DNA of 64,000 bases from Citrobacter enshiensis (GCF_029338175.1 NZ_CP119862.1:4744839-4808838), one strand, 5' to 3'; positions 41,826 to 56,467 are shown, numbered from the stretch's first letter. Notes: generated by a model not told the origin, from the letters alone. A program made the numbers and translations.

Positions 41826-44015
41826 ATGCTTTACAAAGGCGACACCCTGTACCTCGACTGGCTGGAAGATGGCATCGCCGAACTGGTGTTCGATGCCCCT
41901 GGCTCGGTCAATAAACTCGACACGGCAACCGTTGCCAGCCTTGGCCATGCGCTTGATGTGCTGGAAAAACAAACAGATTTAAAAGGGCTGCTGCTACGTT
42001 CCAATAAAGCGGCCTTTATTGTCGGTGCCGATATCACCGAATTCCTTTCGCTGTTTCTCGTTCCCGAAGAACAGTTAAGCCAGTGGCTGCATTTTGCCAA
42101 CAGCGTCTTTAACCGTCTGGAAGATTTGCCCGTCCCCACCCTTTCCGCCGTCAACGGCTATGCGCTGGGCGGCGGCTGCGAATGCGTTCTGGCGACCGAC
42201 TACCGCCTGGCGACGCCGGATCTGCGTATCGGTCTGCCAGAAACGAAGCTGGGGATCATGCCAGGCTTTGGCGGTTCCGTCCGTATGCCCCGTATGCTGG
42301 GTGCGGACAGCGCACTGGAGATCATCGCGGCAGGTAAAGATGTCGGTGCCGAGCAGGCACTGAAAATCGGTCTGGTCGATGGCGTGGTGAAGCCAGAGAA
42401 ATTGATTGATGGCGCACTGGCGGTACTGCATCAGGCGATCAACGGTGACCTCGACTGGAAAACCAAACGTCAGCCGAAGCTCGAGCCGCTGAAACTCAGC
42501 AAAATTGAAGCCGCAATGAGCTTCACCATTGCCAAAGGGATGGTGGCGCAAACCGCAGGTAAACATTACCCGGCGCCGATCACTGCGGTGAAGACCATTG
42601 AAGCCGCTGCCCGCTTTGGTCGTGAAGAAGCGTTGAAACTGGAAAACCAAAGTTTTGTCCCGCTGGCGCACACTAATGAAGCCCGCGCACTGGTCGGTAT
42701 CTTCCTCAACGATCAGTACGTTAAGGCCAAAGCGAAGACGCTCACCAAAGACGTTGAAACACCGAAGCAGGCTGCCGTGCTGGGTGCCGGTATCATGGGT
42801 GGTGGTATCGCTTATCAGTCCGCCTGGAAAGGCGTACCGGTGATCATGAAAGATATCAACGACAAATCGCTCACGCTCGGTATGTCTGAAGCCGCCAAGT
42901 TGCTGAACAAACAGCTTGAGCGCAGTAAGATCGACGGTCTGAAAATGGCAGGTGTGATCTCCACCATTCATCCAACGCTGGACTATGCCGGTTTTGAGCG
43001 CGTAGACGTGGTGGTGGAAGCGGTCGTTGAGAATCCGAAAGTGAAAAAAGCGGTACTGGCAGAAACGGAAGATAAGGTGCGGCCGGATACCGTGCTGGCG
43101 TCGAATACGTCCACTATTCCTATTAGCGAACTGGCTAGCGTCCTGAAGCGCCCGGAAAATTTCTGCGGTATGCACTTCTTTAACCCGGTTCACCGGATGC
43201 CACTGGTTGAGATCATTCGCGGCGAGAAAAGCTCCGATGAAACCATTGCCAAAGTAGTGGCCTGGGCCAGCAAGATGGGCAAGACACCGATTGTGGTGAA
43301 CGACTGCCCTGGCTTCTTCGTCAACCGCGTGCTGTTCCCCTACTTTGCCGGTTTCAGCCAGTTGCTACGCGACGGCGCGGACTTCCGCAAAATTGACAAA
43401 GTGATGGAGAAACAGTTTGGTTGGCCAATGGGCCCGGCATACCTGCTGGATGTCGTGGGCATTGATACCGCACACCACGCGCAGGCGGTGATGGCAGCAG
43501 GTTTCCCACAGCGTATGCAGAAAGACTATCGCGATGCGATCGATGCGCTGTTTGAGGCTAACCGTTTCGGTCAGAAAAACGGTCTGGGTTTCTGGCGCTA
43601 TAAAGAAGACAGCAAAGGCAAGCCGAAGAAAGAAGAAGACGCCACCGTGGACAACTTGCTGGCTGACGTCAGCAAAGCGAAGCGTGATTTCAGCGACGAA
43701 GAGATTATCGCCCGCATGATGATCCCGATGGTCAACGAAGTGGTGCGTTGCCTGGAAGAAGGCATCATTGCCAGCCCGGCAGAGGCCGATATGGCGCTGG
43801 TTTACGGTCTGGGCTTCCCTCCGTTCCACGGCGGCGCGTTCCGCTGGCTGGATACGCTCGGTAGCGCAAAATATCTCGATATGGCGCAACAGTATCAGCA
43901 TCTCGGCCCTATGTATGAAGTGCCGGAAGGTCTGCGTAACAAAGCGCGTCATAACGAACCGTACTATCCCCCGGTTGAGCCTGCCCGCCCGGTTGGCGAC
44001 CTGAAAACGGCTTAA
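41826..44015 (+). CDS. fadB: Fatty acid oxidation complex alpha subunit
   Basis: A 729-residue multifunctional protein. The N-terminal enoyl-CoA hydratase/isomerase domain ([34 protein letters not shown] with catalytic Glu) is followed by the NAD-binding domain ([15 protein letters not shown]) and the 3-hydroxyacyl-CoA dehydrogenase C-terminal domains ([13 protein letters not shown] with the catalytic His). It forms an alpha2beta2 complex with FadA. Start at ATG 41826 after AGGAGA. fadA follows after 9 bp. Confidence 0.98.
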   Translation: MLYKGDTLYLDWLEDGIAELVFDAPGSVNKLDTATVASLGHALDVLEKQTDLKGLLLRSNKAAFIVGADITEFLSLFLVPEEQLSQWLHFANSVFNRLEDLPVPTLSAVNGYALGGGCECVLATDYRLATPDLRIGLPETKLGIMPGFGGSVRMPRMLGADSALEIIAAGKDVGAEQALKIGLVDGVVKPEKLIDGALAVLHQAINGDLDWKTKRQPKLEPLKLSKIEAAMSFTIAKGMVAQTAGKHYPAPITAVKTIEAAARFGREEALKLENQSFVPLAHTNEARALVGIFLNDQYVKAKAKTLTKDVETPKQAAVLGAGIMGGGIAYQSAWKGVPVIMKDINDKSLTLGMSEAAKLLNKQLERSKIDGLKMAGVISTIHPTLDYAGFERVDVVVEAVVENPKVKKAVLAETEDKVRPDTVLASNTSTIPISELASVLKRPENFCGMHFFNPVHRMPLVEIIRGEKSSDETIAKVVAWASKMGKTPIVVNDCPGFFVNRVLFPYFAGFSQLLRDGADFRKIDKVMEKQFGWPMGPAYLLDVVGIDTAHHAQAVMAAGFPQRMQKDYRDAIDALFEANRFGQKNGLGFWRYKEDSKGKPKKEEDATVDNLLADVSKAKRDFSDEEIIARMMIPMVNEVVRCLEEGIIASPAEADMALVYGLGFPPFHGGAFRWLDTLGSAKYLDMAQQYQHLGPMYEVPEGLRNKARHNEPYYPPVEPARPVGDLKTA

Positions 44016-45188
<1,173 letters not shown>

Positions 45189-45195
45189 GCAAGAT

Positions 45196-45264
45196 AACGT
45201 AGGCCCGATAAGTAACGCGCTATCGGGCAAAATGCCGGGGGCGCTTCGCTTGCCCGGCCTACAA
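45196..45264. repeat. BIME (REP pair) after fadA
   Basis: GTAGGCCCGATAAGTAACGC with its partner GCTATCGGGC, then GCCGGGGGCGCTTCGCTTGC with CCGGCCTAC: two inverted REP-type units. Confidence 0.85.
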
Positions 45265-45325
45265 CAGTGTTATCTCAACGCCATTGGTGCCAATGGCGAA
45301 GAAAGAAAGTTTAGTTGCCGTTCTT

Positions 45326-45350
45326 CCCGCCTGTCAGGGGCGGGTTTTTT
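45326..45350 (+). terminator. fadBA terminator
   Basis: CCCGCC / GGCGGG stem, 7-base loop TGTCAGG, then TTTTTT. It lies just past the fre stop on the other strand. Confidence 0.88.
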
Positions 45351-45356
45351 ATGGCT

Positions 45357-46058
45357 TTAAATAAAGGCGAAGGCATCACCAAACAGACGGTCTTCCCGCG
45401 CGCTGCGCTCGTTGCAGAACAGGTCGCGTGCGATTTTCGCCATCTCGAAACGTCCGGCAATGTAGATATCATGACCCACCAGCGTGCCATGATCCTGCAA
45501 GACTGCGGTTAATACCGTTCCCGTGCGGCCACGCCACCCCGCTTCTGGCTGCTCAACCACCGGCTCAATACGCAGATTAGGATGATTGATCGAAAGCGCT
45601 TCCAGCTCTGAGAGATCGTAAAGATGTTTTTCTTCCCGACCGCCCCAATAAATAGTGACATCGCGTTGCGGATTACGCGCCAGCGCAGTAAGCAGAATTG
45701 AGCGTACGTAAGAGAATCCGGTTCCTCCGGCGATCAGAATCAGCGGACGCTCTTCATCGTCACGCAACCAGGCTTCACCGTGTGGCATATCCACCACGAT
45801 TTCGCTGTCTTTCAGGATGCGGTCCATTACGGCCATGGCATACAGATTGAGTTCAGAGGCACCAATGTGCAACTCAATAAACCCTTGCTCATCCGGCGTG
45901 GATGCCATCGAAAACGGGCGCTTATCCCGCTCGTCCATCACCACCATCAAATACTGACCAGCGCGAAATGAAAACGCCGCGTCTGGCACTAAACGTACGC
46001 GATATACGGTATCGGTGATAGCTTCTACCGAGGTCACTTTACAGCTTAAGGTTGTCAT
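45357..46058 (-). CDS. fre: NAD(P)H-flavin reductase
   Basis: A 233-residue ferredoxin-NADP reductase-like enzyme (also LuxG-like). The flavin motif RPFSMAS is at about 47-53, the NAD(P)H motif [12 protein letters not shown] at about 112-123. It reduces free FMN, FAD and riboflavin; in E. coli it helps activate ribonucleotide reductase. Located 41 bp after ubiD, likely cotranscribed. Confidence 0.97.
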   Translation of the reverse strand: MTTLSCKVTSVEAITDTVYRVRLVPDAAFSFRAGQYLMVVMDERDKRPFSMASTPDEQGFIELHIGASELNLYAMAVMDRILKDSEIVVDMPHGEAWLRDDEERPLILIAGGTGFSYVRSILLTALARNPQRDVTIYWGGREEKHLYDLSELEALSINHPNLRIEPVVEQPEAGWRGRTGTVLTAVLQDHGTLVGHDIYIAGRFEMAKIARDLFCNERSAREDRLFGDAFAFI

Positions 46059-46099
46059 GCGCTCCCTCTGTCGGGTCTATAGGGCAAAACGATCGCGCC

Positions 46100-47593
46100 T
46101 CAGGCGCCTTTACCGTTGTTGAAGATGGCCAGCTCATCCCAGATCGCATCGATACGCGCGGTAACGTCAGGATCTTTTTTAATGGGACGCCCCCACTCAC
46201 GTTGGGTTTCACCAGGCCATTTGTTGGTGGCATCCAGCCCCATTTTTGAACCAAGCCCAGAGATTGGCGAGGCAAAATCCAGATAATCAATAGGCGTATT
46301 TTCTACCAGCACGGTGTCCCGAGCCGGGTCCATACGGGTTGTGATCGCCCAAATGACATCATTCCAGTCGCGTGCGTTGACATCATCATCGCAGACGATA
46401 ACAAACTTGGTGTACATAAACTGGCGTAAAAATGACCACACTCCCATCATGACGCGCTTGGCATGACCGGCGTACTGTTTTTTTATGGTCACAACGGCCA
46501 GTCGATATGAGCAGCCTTCCGGCGGCAGATAAAAATCGACGATTTCCGGAAACTGCTTTTGCAAAATGGGAACGAAGACTTCGTTTAGCGCTACACCCAG
46601 CACCGCCGGTTCGTCGGGCGGTCGGCCAGTGTACGTCGAATGATAGATAGCATCTTCACGCTGCGTCACGTGCGTCACGGTAAAGACCGGGAAGCTATCC
46701 ACTTCATTGTAGTAGCCAGTATGGTCGCCATAAGGGCCTTCCGGCGCCAGTTCACCCGGCTCGATATAGCCTTCCAGCACGATTTCCGCACTGGCAGGGA
46801 CCTCAAGATCGTTGGACAGGCATTTGACGACTTCCGTCTTTGTGCCACGCAACAGACCTGCAAATGCATATTCCGAGAGGGTATCAGGCACAGGCGTTAC
46901 CGCACCGAGAATTGTCGCCGGATCGGCGCCCAGCGCCACAGCAACCGGGAAACGCTCGCCTGGATGGGCTGCGCACCACTCCTGAAAATCCAACGCGCCG
47001 CCGCGATGAGATAACCAACGCATGATCAGTTTGTTCTTGCCAATCAACTGCTGGCGATAGATGCCAAGATTCTGCCGCTCTTTGTGCGGACCACGCGTCA
47101 CCGTAAGACCCCAGGTGATGAGCGGGGCGGCATCTTCCGGCCAACAGGTCATGATGGGAATGCGGTTTAAATCCACCTCTGAACCAGAGAACACTTTCTG
47201 CTGACAGGGCGCGCCGCGCAGACGCTTTGTTGGCATATTGAGGACTTGTTTGAACTGCGGAAGTTTATCAAACAGATCGCGAAACCCTTTCGGCGGTTCC
47301 GGCTCTTTTAAAAACGCCAATAGCTTACCCACTTCCCGCAAAGCAGAAACATCCTCTTGCCCCATCCCCATGGCAACACGCTTCGGCGTACCAAAAAGAT
47401 TGCACAGCACCGGCATTGAATAGCCTTTGGGGTTTTCAAACAACAGGGCAGGCCCACCAGCACGCAGCGTGCGGTCAGCAATTTCGGTGATTTCCAGATG
47501 AGGATCTACCTCAAGCGAGATGCGCTTGAGCTCGCCCCGCTGTTCAAGCAGCGTCAGGAAGTCGCGTAAATCGTGATATTTCATGGCGTCCAT
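46100..47593 (-). CDS. ubiD: 4-hydroxy-3-polyprenylbenzoate decarboxylase
   Basis: A 497-residue prenylated-FMN-dependent decarboxylase of ubiquinone synthesis. Typical UbiD segments: [40 protein letters not shown], and the catalytic E-R-E region around [14 protein letters not shown]. Same length as E. coli. It needs the prenyl-FMN made by UbiX, encoded elsewhere. GAGG ribosome site, divergent from rfaH. Confidence 0.97.
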   Translation of the reverse strand: MDAMKYHDLRDFLTLLEQRGELKRISLEVDPHLEITEIADRTLRAGGPALLFENPKGYSMPVLCNLFGTPKRVAMGMGQEDVSALREVGKLLAFLKEPEPPKGFRDLFDKLPQFKQVLNMPTKRLRGAPCQQKVFSGSEVDLNRIPIMTCWPEDAAPLITWGLTVTRGPHKERQNLGIYRQQLIGKNKLIMRWLSHRGGALDFQEWCAAHPGERFPVAVALGADPATILGAVTPVPDTLSEYAFAGLLRGTKTEVVKCLSNDLEVPASAEIVLEGYIEPGELAPEGPYGDHTGYYNEVDSFPVFTVTHVTQREDAIYHSTYTGRPPDEPAVLGVALNEVFVPILQKQFPEIVDFYLPPEGCSYRLAVVTIKKQYAGHAKRVMMGVWSFLRQFMYTKFVIVCDDDVNARDWNDVIWAITTRMDPARDTVLVENTPIDYLDFASPISGLGSKMGLDATNKWPGETQREWGRPIKKDPDVTARIDAIWDELAIFNNGKGA

Positions 47594-47696
47594 TATGGCC
47601 TCTTCGTAAGCGCCTCATTATACGGCGTTCATCATCGTGATGCTGTATTTTTGTTAAATTAGCGTGAACTTCGGCGGAGCAAGCAAACCCGGGGAT

Positions 47697-47729
47697 TATA
47701 ATTAACTTAGCGCATAGCTTTTGCTATGC
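47697..47729 (+). promoter_or_regulatory. rfaH -10 and 5'-terminal hairpin
   Basis: TATAAT at 47697-47702 predicts a transcript start near 47709. Immediately after it comes a perfect 7-bp hairpin GCATAGC-TTTT-GCTATGC (47712-47729). An mRNA with a stem at its extreme 5' end is usually protected from RppH/RNase E. The -35 is poor. Confidence 0.45.
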
Positions 47730-47760
47730 TTGCGCCCGGAACAAGTCAATAAGAGTCATT

Positions 47761-48249
47761 ATGCAATCCTGGTATTTACTGTACTGCAAACGCGGGCAAC
47801 TTCAGCGTGCCCAGGAACACCTCGAAAGACAGGCGGTGAGTTGCCTGACGCCGATGATCACCCTGGAAAAAATAGTACGCGGTAAACGTACCACGGTCAG
47901 TGAGCCTCTTTTCCCTAATTATCTGTTCGTCGAGTTTGATCCGGAAGTGATTCATACCACGACGATCAACGCCACGCGCGGCGTCAGTCATTTCGTACGG
48001 TTTGGCGCACAGCCCGCAACAGTCCCCTCCAGCGTGATTCATCAGCTCTCTATCTGCAAACCTCACGATATTGTCGATCCAGAGACGCCTTATCCAGGCG
48101 ACAGCGTGCTCATCACAGAAGGGGCATTCGAGGGTCTGAGGGCTATCTTTACCGAACCCGATGGCGAAGCACGTTCAATGCTGCTGCTCAACCTGTTGAA
48201 TAAAGAGGTTAAGCAGAGCGTAAAAAACACCGGATTTCGTAAGATTTAA
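47761..48249 (+). CDS. rfaH: Transcription antitermination factor RfaH
   Basis: A 162-residue NusG paralogue. The N-terminal NGN domain starts [20 protein letters not shown]; the C-terminal KOW region ([24 protein letters not shown]) is the part that switches from alpha-hairpin to beta-barrel. Recruited by ops elements to operons for LPS, capsule, haemolysin and conjugation. Its stop codon overlaps the tatD stop on the opposite strand. Confidence 0.97.
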   Translation: MQSWYLLYCKRGQLQRAQEHLERQAVSCLTPMITLEKIVRGKRTTVSEPLFPNYLFVEFDPEVIHTTTINATRGVSHFVRFGAQPATVPSSVIHQLSICKPHDIVDPETPYPGDSVLITEGAFEGLRAIFTEPDGEARSMLLLNLLNKEVKQSVKNTGFRKI

Positions 48250-49028
48250 AACGCGATCCCAAACAGCGCCCTGACGTTATCGTCCGTTATTGCTGCCAGG
48301 TGTTGCGGATCGTCCCCACGCCACGTCGCGATGCGCTCAAGAATATGCGGCAACCAGGCGGGTTCATTACGTCTTGATGCAGGTTTGGGGGAGATGTCCC
48401 GGGGCAGAAGATACGGCGCATCCGTCTCAATCAGCAGTTTTTCTGCCGGGATAAAGGGTAACAACTCGCGCAGCTCAAGCCCTCTGCGCTCATCGCAAAC
48501 CCACCCCGTGATGCCGATATAAAGCCCTCTGTCCACACACTCCTGCATCTCCTGGCGAGAGCCAGTAAAACAATGCAGCACAGCGCCAGGAAGTTTATCC
48601 AGCCAGGGTTCCAGTAGCGTCAAAAAACGCGCATGCGCATCGCGGCAGTGCATGAAAACAGGCATCTGTAATTCTGCGGCAATATGTAACTGCGCCAGAA
48701 AAGCCCGCTCCTGCTCTTGCGGCGTGGAGAAATTGCGATTGAAATCCAGACCGCATTCGCCAATTGCCACAACTTCTGGCAGACCTGCCAGCGCGACTAT
48801 CGCCTCTTCGGTTGATGCTTGCCAGTGGCTACTATCATGCGGATGAACGCCAGCCGTCGACCAGCAACGCGTATATTGCCGCGCCAGCGCTTGCGCCTGC
48901 TGGCTTTCATGCAGGTTGGTTCCTGTCAGAAGCATGCCATCCACACCCGCAGCAACGCTACGCGACATGACCTCGTCGCGATCTTTCACAAACTGCGAGC
49001 TGGTTAAATTTACCCCGATGTCAAACAT
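48246..49028 (-). CDS. tatD: 3'-5' DNase TatD
   Basis: A 260-residue TIM-barrel metal-dependent nuclease of the TatD family. Metal ligands are seen in [27 protein letters not shown] and the [10 protein letters not shown] end of the barrel. Involved in repair of oxidative DNA damage and DNA turnover, not in protein export despite the name. Separated from tatC by a hairpin; stop overlaps that of rfaH (convergent). Confidence 0.95.
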   Translation of the reverse strand: MFDIGVNLTSSQFVKDRDEVMSRSVAAGVDGMLLTGTNLHESQQAQALARQYTRCWSTAGVHPHDSSHWQASTEEAIVALAGLPEVVAIGECGLDFNRNFSTPQEQERAFLAQLHIAAELQMPVFMHCRDAHARFLTLLEPWLDKLPGAVLHCFTGSRQEMQECVDRGLYIGITGWVCDERRGLELRELLPFIPAEKLLIETDAPYLLPRDISPKPASRRNEPAWLPHILERIATWRGDDPQHLAAITDDNVRALFGIAF

Positions 49029-49044
49029 GCTGTCTCCAATACGA

Positions 49045-49066
49045 CAACCGCCCTGACGGGCGGTTG
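49045..49066 (-). terminator. Intercistronic hairpin between tatC and tatD
   Basis: A perfect 9-bp stem CAACCGCCC / GGGCGGTTG with a 4-base loop, directly after the tatC stop. No T-run follows on the minus strand, so it is more likely an attenuator or mRNA-stabilising stem that lowers tatD output than a full terminator. Confidence 0.55.
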
Positions 49067-49069
49067 TGT

Positions 49070-49867
49070 TTATTCTTCGGGTTTCTCTGCTTTCTCAGCG
49101 TTTTCAGCTTTCTCGTTCTCAGCCTCGTTATCTTCATCTCGCGTTTGTCGTTTACCCACATAGAAACGAGAGAAGAAGACGCCAACTTCAAACAAGCAAT
49201 ACATCGGTATCGCTAACAGTGTTTGCGAGAAGACATCAGGCGGGGTCAGCAACATCCCCACAACGAACGCGCCGACCAAAACATAAGGGCGCTTCTTGCG
49301 TAAATCGTCGGGGGTCGTTACACCCATCCAGCAAAGCAGCACAATGGCGACCGGAACCTCAAAGGAGATGCCGAATGCCATAAACAGCGCCATCACAAAG
49401 CTGAGATAACTGGCGATATCAGTAGAAACCTGTACGCCTTGCGGTGCTGTGTTAGCCAGAAAACCAAATGCCAGCGGGAAGACCACAAAGTAGGCGAACG
49501 CCATACCGATGTAGAACAGCAGTGAGCTGGATACCAGCAACGGCATAACAAGACGACGTTCGTGCTTATACAGTGCAGGAGCAATAAACGCCCACACCTG
49601 GTACAGGATCACCGGCGCTGACAAAATCAACGACACCATGAAGGTGAGTTTGATCGGGGTGAAAAACGGCGAGGCCACATCTGTGGCGATCATCGTCGCC
49701 CCCTGAGGCAACTGTTTGATCAGCGGCGCAGCAACCAGATGATAAATATCGTTGGCAAAGTAAACCAACGACAGAAAAATCACGATAACCGCAATAATGC
49801 AGTTCAGAAGGCGCTTACGCAGCTCAATCAGATGCGTAATAAGGGGTTGAGTATCATCTACAGCCAT
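49070..49867 (-). CDS. tatC: Twin-arginine translocase subunit TatC
   Basis: A 265-residue inner-membrane protein with six helices. The N-terminal cytoplasmic [12 protein letters not shown] and the first loop bind the twin-arginine signal; [20 protein letters not shown] and [21 protein letters not shown] are family signatures. Core receptor of the Tat export system. The C-terminal tail is longer than in E. coli and made of Glu/Asn/Ala/Lys near-repeats ([17 protein letters not shown]). It lies 2 bp after tatB. Confidence 0.97.
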   Translation of the reverse strand: MAVDDTQPLITHLIELRKRLLNCIIAVIVIFLSLVYFANDIYHLVAAPLIKQLPQGATMIATDVASPFFTPIKLTFMVSLILSAPVILYQVWAFIAPALYKHERRLVMPLLVSSSLLFYIGMAFAYFVVFPLAFGFLANTAPQGVQVSTDIASYLSFVMALFMAFGISFEVPVAIVLLCWMGVTTPDDLRKKRPYVLVGAFVVGMLLTPPDVFSQTLLAIPMYCLFEVGVFFSRFYVGKRQTRDEDNEAENEKAENAEKAEKPEE

Positions 49868-49869
49868 GT

Positions 49870-50415
49870 TTACGGTTTATCACTCGGCGAAGGGGAGGAT
49901 TCGAGAACAGGCGCGGCGGATTTCTTTTCTGCGTCCATCACGTTTGCGGAAACGGTCTCCGTCGGCGCAGGCGTTGCAGCAGCCGTCTCCGGTTTCTGTT
50001 CCGGTGAACTGGCCTGTGTTTCAGCGGTGGCAGGGGTGACGCCCTCGTGCTGCGCTTCGTTCCCTTTCACCACCGGATTATGGATGGTGTGCACTTCGTC
50101 ACTCGACTTTTCAGGATCGTTAGCACTGTAGGAACGTTTCATTGACTCCGCAGCCTGACGAAGTTCATCCATTGATGCCTTCAGTTCAGGGGTCAGGGTA
50201 TCCAGGCTCGCCTTTTCAACCTTCTTCAGGCTGTCCTGAAACTCCTGGAGCTTAAGCTCCTGGGTCAGTTCGTTCTGAACTGTGGTTGCAAGGGATCGCA
50301 ATGCGCGAACCCAGCCCGCTACCGTTTTTACCGCAATAGGTAATCGTTGAGGCCCCAGAACGATGAGGCCAATGACAAACACCAATAGCAGTTCGCTAAA
50401 ACCGATATCAAACAC
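49870..50415 (-). CDS. tatB: Sec-independent translocase protein TatB
   Basis: A 181-residue protein. One N-terminal membrane helix ([21 protein letters not shown]) is followed by an amphipathic helix and a long polar tail rich in Glu, Pro, Ala, Thr. Forms the substrate receptor with TatC. Starts with GTG at 50415, as is usual for tatB. About ten residues longer than the E. coli protein, mainly in the tail. It lies 3 bp after tatA. Confidence 0.96.
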   Translation of the reverse strand: MFDIGFSELLLVFVIGLIVLGPQRLPIAVKTVAGWVRALRSLATTVQNELTQELKLQEFQDSLKKVEKASLDTLTPELKASMDELRQAAESMKRSYSANDPEKSSDEVHTIHNPVVKGNEAQHEGVTPATAETQASSPEQKPETAAATPAPTETVSANVMDAEKKSAAPVLESSPSPSDKP

Positions 50416-50418
50416 GAA

Positions 50419-50673
50419 TTATACCTGCTCTTTATCGTGGCTCTTGGCGTCTTCTTTTTTAGGCTCGCTTTGCTGATCAGCGATAGATTTAGCAGTAAAA
50501 TCAGCATCCTGACTGGTTTTATCCTGCTTCGTATCATCATCGCCCATGGCTTTTTTGAAACCCTTAATTGACGCGCCGAGATCGGAACCGATGGAGCCGA
50601 GCTTTTTGGTGCCAAATAGCAGTACAACGATGACGGCAATGATCAACAACTGCCAAATACTGATACCACCCAT
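50419..50673 (-). CDS. tatA: Sec-independent translocase protein TatA
   Basis: An 84-residue pore-forming Tat subunit: N-terminal helix ([20 protein letters not shown]), the hinge FGTKKL, an amphipathic helix ([18 protein letters not shown]) and a charged tail. Oligomerises on TatBC to let folded twin-arginine proteins through. First gene of tatABCD; ubiB lies 78 bp upstream. Confidence 0.97.
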   Translation of the reverse strand: MGGISIWQLLIIAVIVVLLFGTKKLGSIGSDLGASIKGFKKAMGDDDTKQDKTSQDADFTAKSIADQQSEPKKEDAKSHDKEQV

Positions 50674-50751
50674 ACATGTTCCTCTGTGATAGATGATGAA
50701 TTATTAAGGTCGTATTATACGTTACACGACCTACCTTGAGCGATGAAAAAA

Positions 50752-52994
<2,243 letters not shown>

Positions 52995-53007
52995 CCCCGA
53001 TCTCCTG

Positions 53008-53763
53008 TCAGAACTTGTAACCACGATGCAGAGCAACAACACCGGCCGTCAGGTTGTAATAGTCGACGCTTTCAAATCCGGCGTCCTGCATCATCACTTT
53101 TAGAGTGTCCTGATCGGGATGCATACGGATGGACTCAGCAAGATAACGGTAACTTTCCGCATCACTTGCGACCATCGAACCAATTCGCGGCAGGATGTGG
53201 AATGAATACGCATCATACGCTTTGCTCAGCGGTTCAATGATGGGTTTGGAGAACTCCAGCACCAACAGACGACCACCTGGCTTCAATACGCGATACATCG
53301 AACGCAATGCTTTATCTTTATCCGTTACGTTACGTAGCCCGAACGAAATGGTAATGCAGTCAAAGGTGTTGTCTGGGAATGGCAATGCTTCCGCATTCGC
53401 CTGAACGTACTCAACGTTGCCAATGACGCCGATATTACGCAGCTTCTCACGCCCCATTTTGAGCATTGAGTCGTTAATATCCGCCAGAATGACTTTACCT
53501 GTCTCACCCACCATACGTGAAAACTTCGCGGTCAGGTCGCCCGTACCGCCCGCCAGATCCAGAACGGTCTGCCCACGTCGAACGCCGCTACAATCAATGG
53601 TGAAGCGCTTCCACAAACGATGAATGCCAAATGACATTAAGTCATTCATGACGTCGTATTTTGACGCCACAGAATGAAAAACGTGGGCCACCATGTCAGC
53701 TTTCTGCTCTTTAGCGACGGTCTGAAAGCCAAAGTGCGTCGTTTCTTGTGAATCTTCCACCAT
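53008..53763 (-). CDS. ubiE: Ubiquinone/menaquinone C-methyltransferase
   Basis: A 251-residue SAM-dependent methyltransferase common to ubiquinone and menaquinone synthesis. The SAM motif is [15 protein letters not shown]; later UbiE signatures [31 protein letters not shown] and [17 protein letters not shown] at the C-terminus are complete. First gene of ubiE-ubiJ-ubiB, 13 bp before ubiJ. Confidence 0.97.
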   Translation of the reverse strand: MVEDSQETTHFGFQTVAKEQKADMVAHVFHSVASKYDVMNDLMSFGIHRLWKRFTIDCSGVRRGQTVLDLAGGTGDLTAKFSRMVGETGKVILADINDSMLKMGREKLRNIGVIGNVEYVQANAEALPFPDNTFDCITISFGLRNVTDKDKALRSMYRVLKPGGRLLVLEFSKPIIEPLSKAYDAYSFHILPRIGSMVASDAESYRYLAESIRMHPDQDTLKVMMQDAGFESVDYYNLTAGVVALHRGYKF

Positions 53764-53857
53764 CTCAGTGCCTGCTCATCAATAAAATGTTCGAGAAGTG
53801 TAACAGATTGGGGCAATTTGCCCTACCCTTCTACTGGGTTCAACTACCCCGAATGGG

Positions 53858-55285
53858 CTAGCGTGATTGCTGCTTTGCACCCTCATCATCAGGGTAAGCT
53901 GCGTCCTTTGTCTGCTCTGGAACAGAGCGTAAACGGTACTCTTCATCCTGCGTCGTGGCTTGCTCAACCAAATCCGGATTGATTTCGCGTTTAATTTCCA
54001 CCCCCAACCCGCGAAAAGCCTCCGCCTGAGCCAGGACGTTTCCACGGCCCGAGGAGAGTTTTTTCATCGCCTGCCGATAGTTGTCCTGCGCCTTATCCAG
54101 GCTCTGACCAATAGACGACATATCATCGACAAACAGCCGCATTTTGTCATAGAGCTTGCTGGCCCGATCGGCAATTTGCTGGGCATTACGGCTTTGATGT
54201 TCATAGCGCCACAAGTTGGCGATTGTGCGTAGCGCCACCAACAGGGTCGTTGGGCTCACCAGCATAATATTATTTTTAAGCGCTTCGGTAATCAGTTCGG
54301 GCTGTTTGTCCAACGCCAGCAGAAAAGCAGGTTCGACAGGGATAAACATCAGGACATAGTCCAGCGTACGCAGCCCTGGCAACTGTTGATAATCTTTACG
54401 CCCCAGCAAACGGATATGGTTGCGTACCGAAGCAATGTGTTCCTGCATCGCGCTTTCGCGGGTGTAATCATCTTGTGCGTTGAAATAGCGCTCGTATGCA
54501 ACCAGCGTCATTTTGGCGTCAATCACGACGTCCTTGCCCTGCGGTAAACGCACAATCACATCCGGTTGCATCCGGGAGCGGGCATCGTTTTCAATACTCA
54601 CCTGCGTTTCGTATTCATAACCTTCACGCAAGCCCGATGCCTCCAGCACGCGCGTCAACACCACTTCTCCCCAGTTACCCTGGGTTTTGTTGTCACCTTT
54701 GAGCGCACGCGTCAGGTTGACCGCTTCCTGAGCCATCTGTGCATTCAACTGTTGGAGATTGCGAATTTCGTGCGCCAGAGTGTGACGTTCACGCGCTTCC
54801 TGACCAAAGCTGTCCTGCACCTGACGCCGGAAACCATCCAACTGTTCACGCAGTGGCGTAAGCAGGCCATTAAGGCTCTGGCGATTTTGCTCATCGACCC
54901 GGCGGTTACTTTGCTCAAATATCCGGTTTGCCAGGTTTTCAAACTGCTCGCTCAGACGCTGTTCGCTATTGATCATCTGGCGGATTTTGTCTTCTGCATG
55001 CTGCTGTGTTGCTTCCATACGGGTGGTGACTTCACGCAGGTCAGCTTCCAGGGAGGTATTAATACTACGCAGACTGCGTAACTCATTGTTGAGCAATTCG
55101 CATTCATCGCGCCAGTGATCGCTCTGAGCAAGCTGCTGTTTTGTCGCGCTTAAATCCGCGACCAGCTCTTCACGCTCGGCAAATTGTTCGGCTTTCTGTT
55201 GCGCATGCTGGTAGCTGGCCATCAACCAGCCAATCGCAATGCCCACCAATGCGATAACCGCATAAACAATGATTGAGATATCCAC
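53858..55285 (-). CDS. rmuC: DNA recombination protein RmuC
   Basis: A 475-residue protein. One N-terminal membrane helix (ISIIVYAVIALVGIAIGWLM), a long coiled coil (about 30-190), then the RmuC nuclease-like domain (GNWGEVVLTRVLEASGLREG, DVVIDAKMTLVAYERY). It limits recombination between short inverted repeats in E. coli. Starts with GTG at 55285 with a strong GGAGG site nearby. Monocistronic, between udp and ubiE. Confidence 0.95.
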   Translation of the reverse strand: MDISIIVYAVIALVGIAIGWLMASYQHAQQKAEQFAEREELVADLSATKQQLAQSDHWRDECELLNNELRSLRSINTSLEADLREVTTRMEATQQHAEDKIRQMINSEQRLSEQFENLANRIFEQSNRRVDEQNRQSLNGLLTPLREQLDGFRRQVQDSFGQEARERHTLAHEIRNLQQLNAQMAQEAVNLTRALKGDNKTQGNWGEVVLTRVLEASGLREGYEYETQVSIENDARSRMQPDVIVRLPQGKDVVIDAKMTLVAYERYFNAQDDYTRESAMQEHIASVRNHIRLLGRKDYQQLPGLRTLDYVLMFIPVEPAFLLALDKQPELITEALKNNIMLVSPTTLLVALRTIANLWRYEHQSRNAQQIADRASKLYDKMRLFVDDMSSIGQSLDKAQDNYRQAMKKLSSGRGNVLAQAEAFRGLGVEIKREINPDLVEQATTQDEEYRLRSVPEQTKDAAYPDDEGAKQQSR

Positions 55286-55402
55286 AACGCCTCCTGCATA
55301 AACGACGTAAGCCTGATGGAACAGACTTTACCCGCACAAAATAGAATTGTGCTGTATAAACGTCCAGTTTAAAAGGAATTTCCTGCGAGGGGCTACGCAA
55401 AA

Positions 55403-55428
55403 TAAAAAGGCCGAACGCATCGGCCTTT
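55403..55428 (-). terminator. udp terminator
   Basis: On the minus strand AAAGGCCGATGCGTTCGGCC followed by TTTTTATTTT, 17 bp past the udp stop. The A-tract on the other side could make it bidirectional. Confidence 0.88.
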
Positions 55429-55445
55429 GACAAGAGAAGAGAGAA

Positions 55446-56207
55446 TTACAGCAGACGACGCGCCGCTTCCACCACAATTTTCACTGCGTGGCTTTCTGTT
55501 TGCTTCATCGTTTCTGCATTGGGAATCTCTTGCTGGGTGCGGTTGACGATAACGCCCGCCACCATACCAGCACGCAGACCCTGGCTTGCACACATGGTTA
55601 GCAGCGTTGCGGATTCCATTTCATAGTTCATGACACCCATTGACTGCCACTCTTCCATGGAGCCTTTGAAGTTGCGGACTACACGACCAGAGAAGGTATC
55701 GTAACGTTCCTGGCCTGGATAGAAGGTGTCAGAAGACGCCGTAACACCAATGTGTGTCGTCGCGCCAATGGATTTCGCCGCTTCAACCAGCGCGGTGGTA
55801 CAGGCAAAGTCTGCCACGGCCGGGAACTCCATCGGCGCGAAATGCAGGCTTGCACCGTCCAGACGAACAGAGGCGGTGGTGACCAGTACGTCGCCAACGT
55901 TAATGTGCGGTTGAATCGCGCCGGTAGTGCCAATGCGCAGGAAAGTACGAATGCCCAACTGTGCCAGCTCTTCCACAGCGATAGAGGTAGACGGGCCGCC
56001 AATACCGGTAGAGCAAACAATCACTGCTTTGCCATCCAGTTCAGCACGCCACGTAGTGAACTCGCGATGGGATGCCAGCTTAACCGGCTTATCCATCAGC
56101 GCAGCGATCTTTTCCACACGCTCCGGATCGCCAGGGACGATGGCAAGCGTAGCCCCTTGTAAATCGTTTTTAGTGAGGCCGAGATGAAAAACATCAGACT
56201 TGGACAT
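55446..56207 (-). CDS. udp: Uridine phosphorylase
   Basis: A 253-residue nucleoside phosphorylase converting uridine and phosphate to uracil and ribose 1-phosphate. Typical PNP-family segments: [54 protein letters not shown]. Start at ATG 56207 ([10 protein letters not shown]) with AGGAG six bases upstream; a TTG two codons earlier is unlikely. In E. coli it is controlled by CRP and CytR. Confidence 0.97.
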   Translation of the reverse strand: MSKSDVFHLGLTKNDLQGATLAIVPGDPERVEKIAALMDKPVKLASHREFTTWRAELDGKAVIVCSTGIGGPSTSIAVEELAQLGIRTFLRIGTTGAIQPHINVGDVLVTTASVRLDGASLHFAPMEFPAVADFACTTALVEAAKSIGATTHIGVTASSDTFYPGQERYDTFSGRVVRNFKGSMEEWQSMGVMNYEMESATLLTMCASQGLRAGMVAGVIVNRTQQEIPNAETMKQTESHAVKIVVEAARRLL

Positions 56208-56253
56208 ATACAACTCCTCTGTGAATTGGTTTTGTCAGAAGCAGCAAAAAGAC

Positions 56254-56296
56254 ACTCTACCGAAGGACTCAAAACATTTTCGTGACACCCATCACC
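56254..56296 (-). promoter_or_regulatory. udp promoter with candidate CRP site
   Basis: On the minus strand GGTGATGGGTGTCACG (56296-56281) fits the CRP pattern TGTGA-N6-TCACA with two mismatches and is centred about 41 bp before a possible start set by TAGAGT (56259-56254). This is the arrangement of a CRP-activated class II promoter. CytR would also be expected, by analogy with E. coli. Confidence 0.5.
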
Positions 56297-56467
56297 ATGA
56301 TGTAAATAAATTGCATTGGATTTCCATAAAATAGCGATCCACATCACACAAACCTATCGATATCACTCACCGTTGCACAAAAGATAGACCGTTTCAGGCA
56401 ATGTGATTTGTTGCATGCTGTCTATATTTAACATTGCGCTAATTTTCTTAAGGGTACGGAGAATACC

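Noticed and set aside
42075-43193. 372-codon open frame antisense to fadB
   Set aside because: Shadow frame rich in His, Arg and Phe, typical of antisense translation; fadB is intact.
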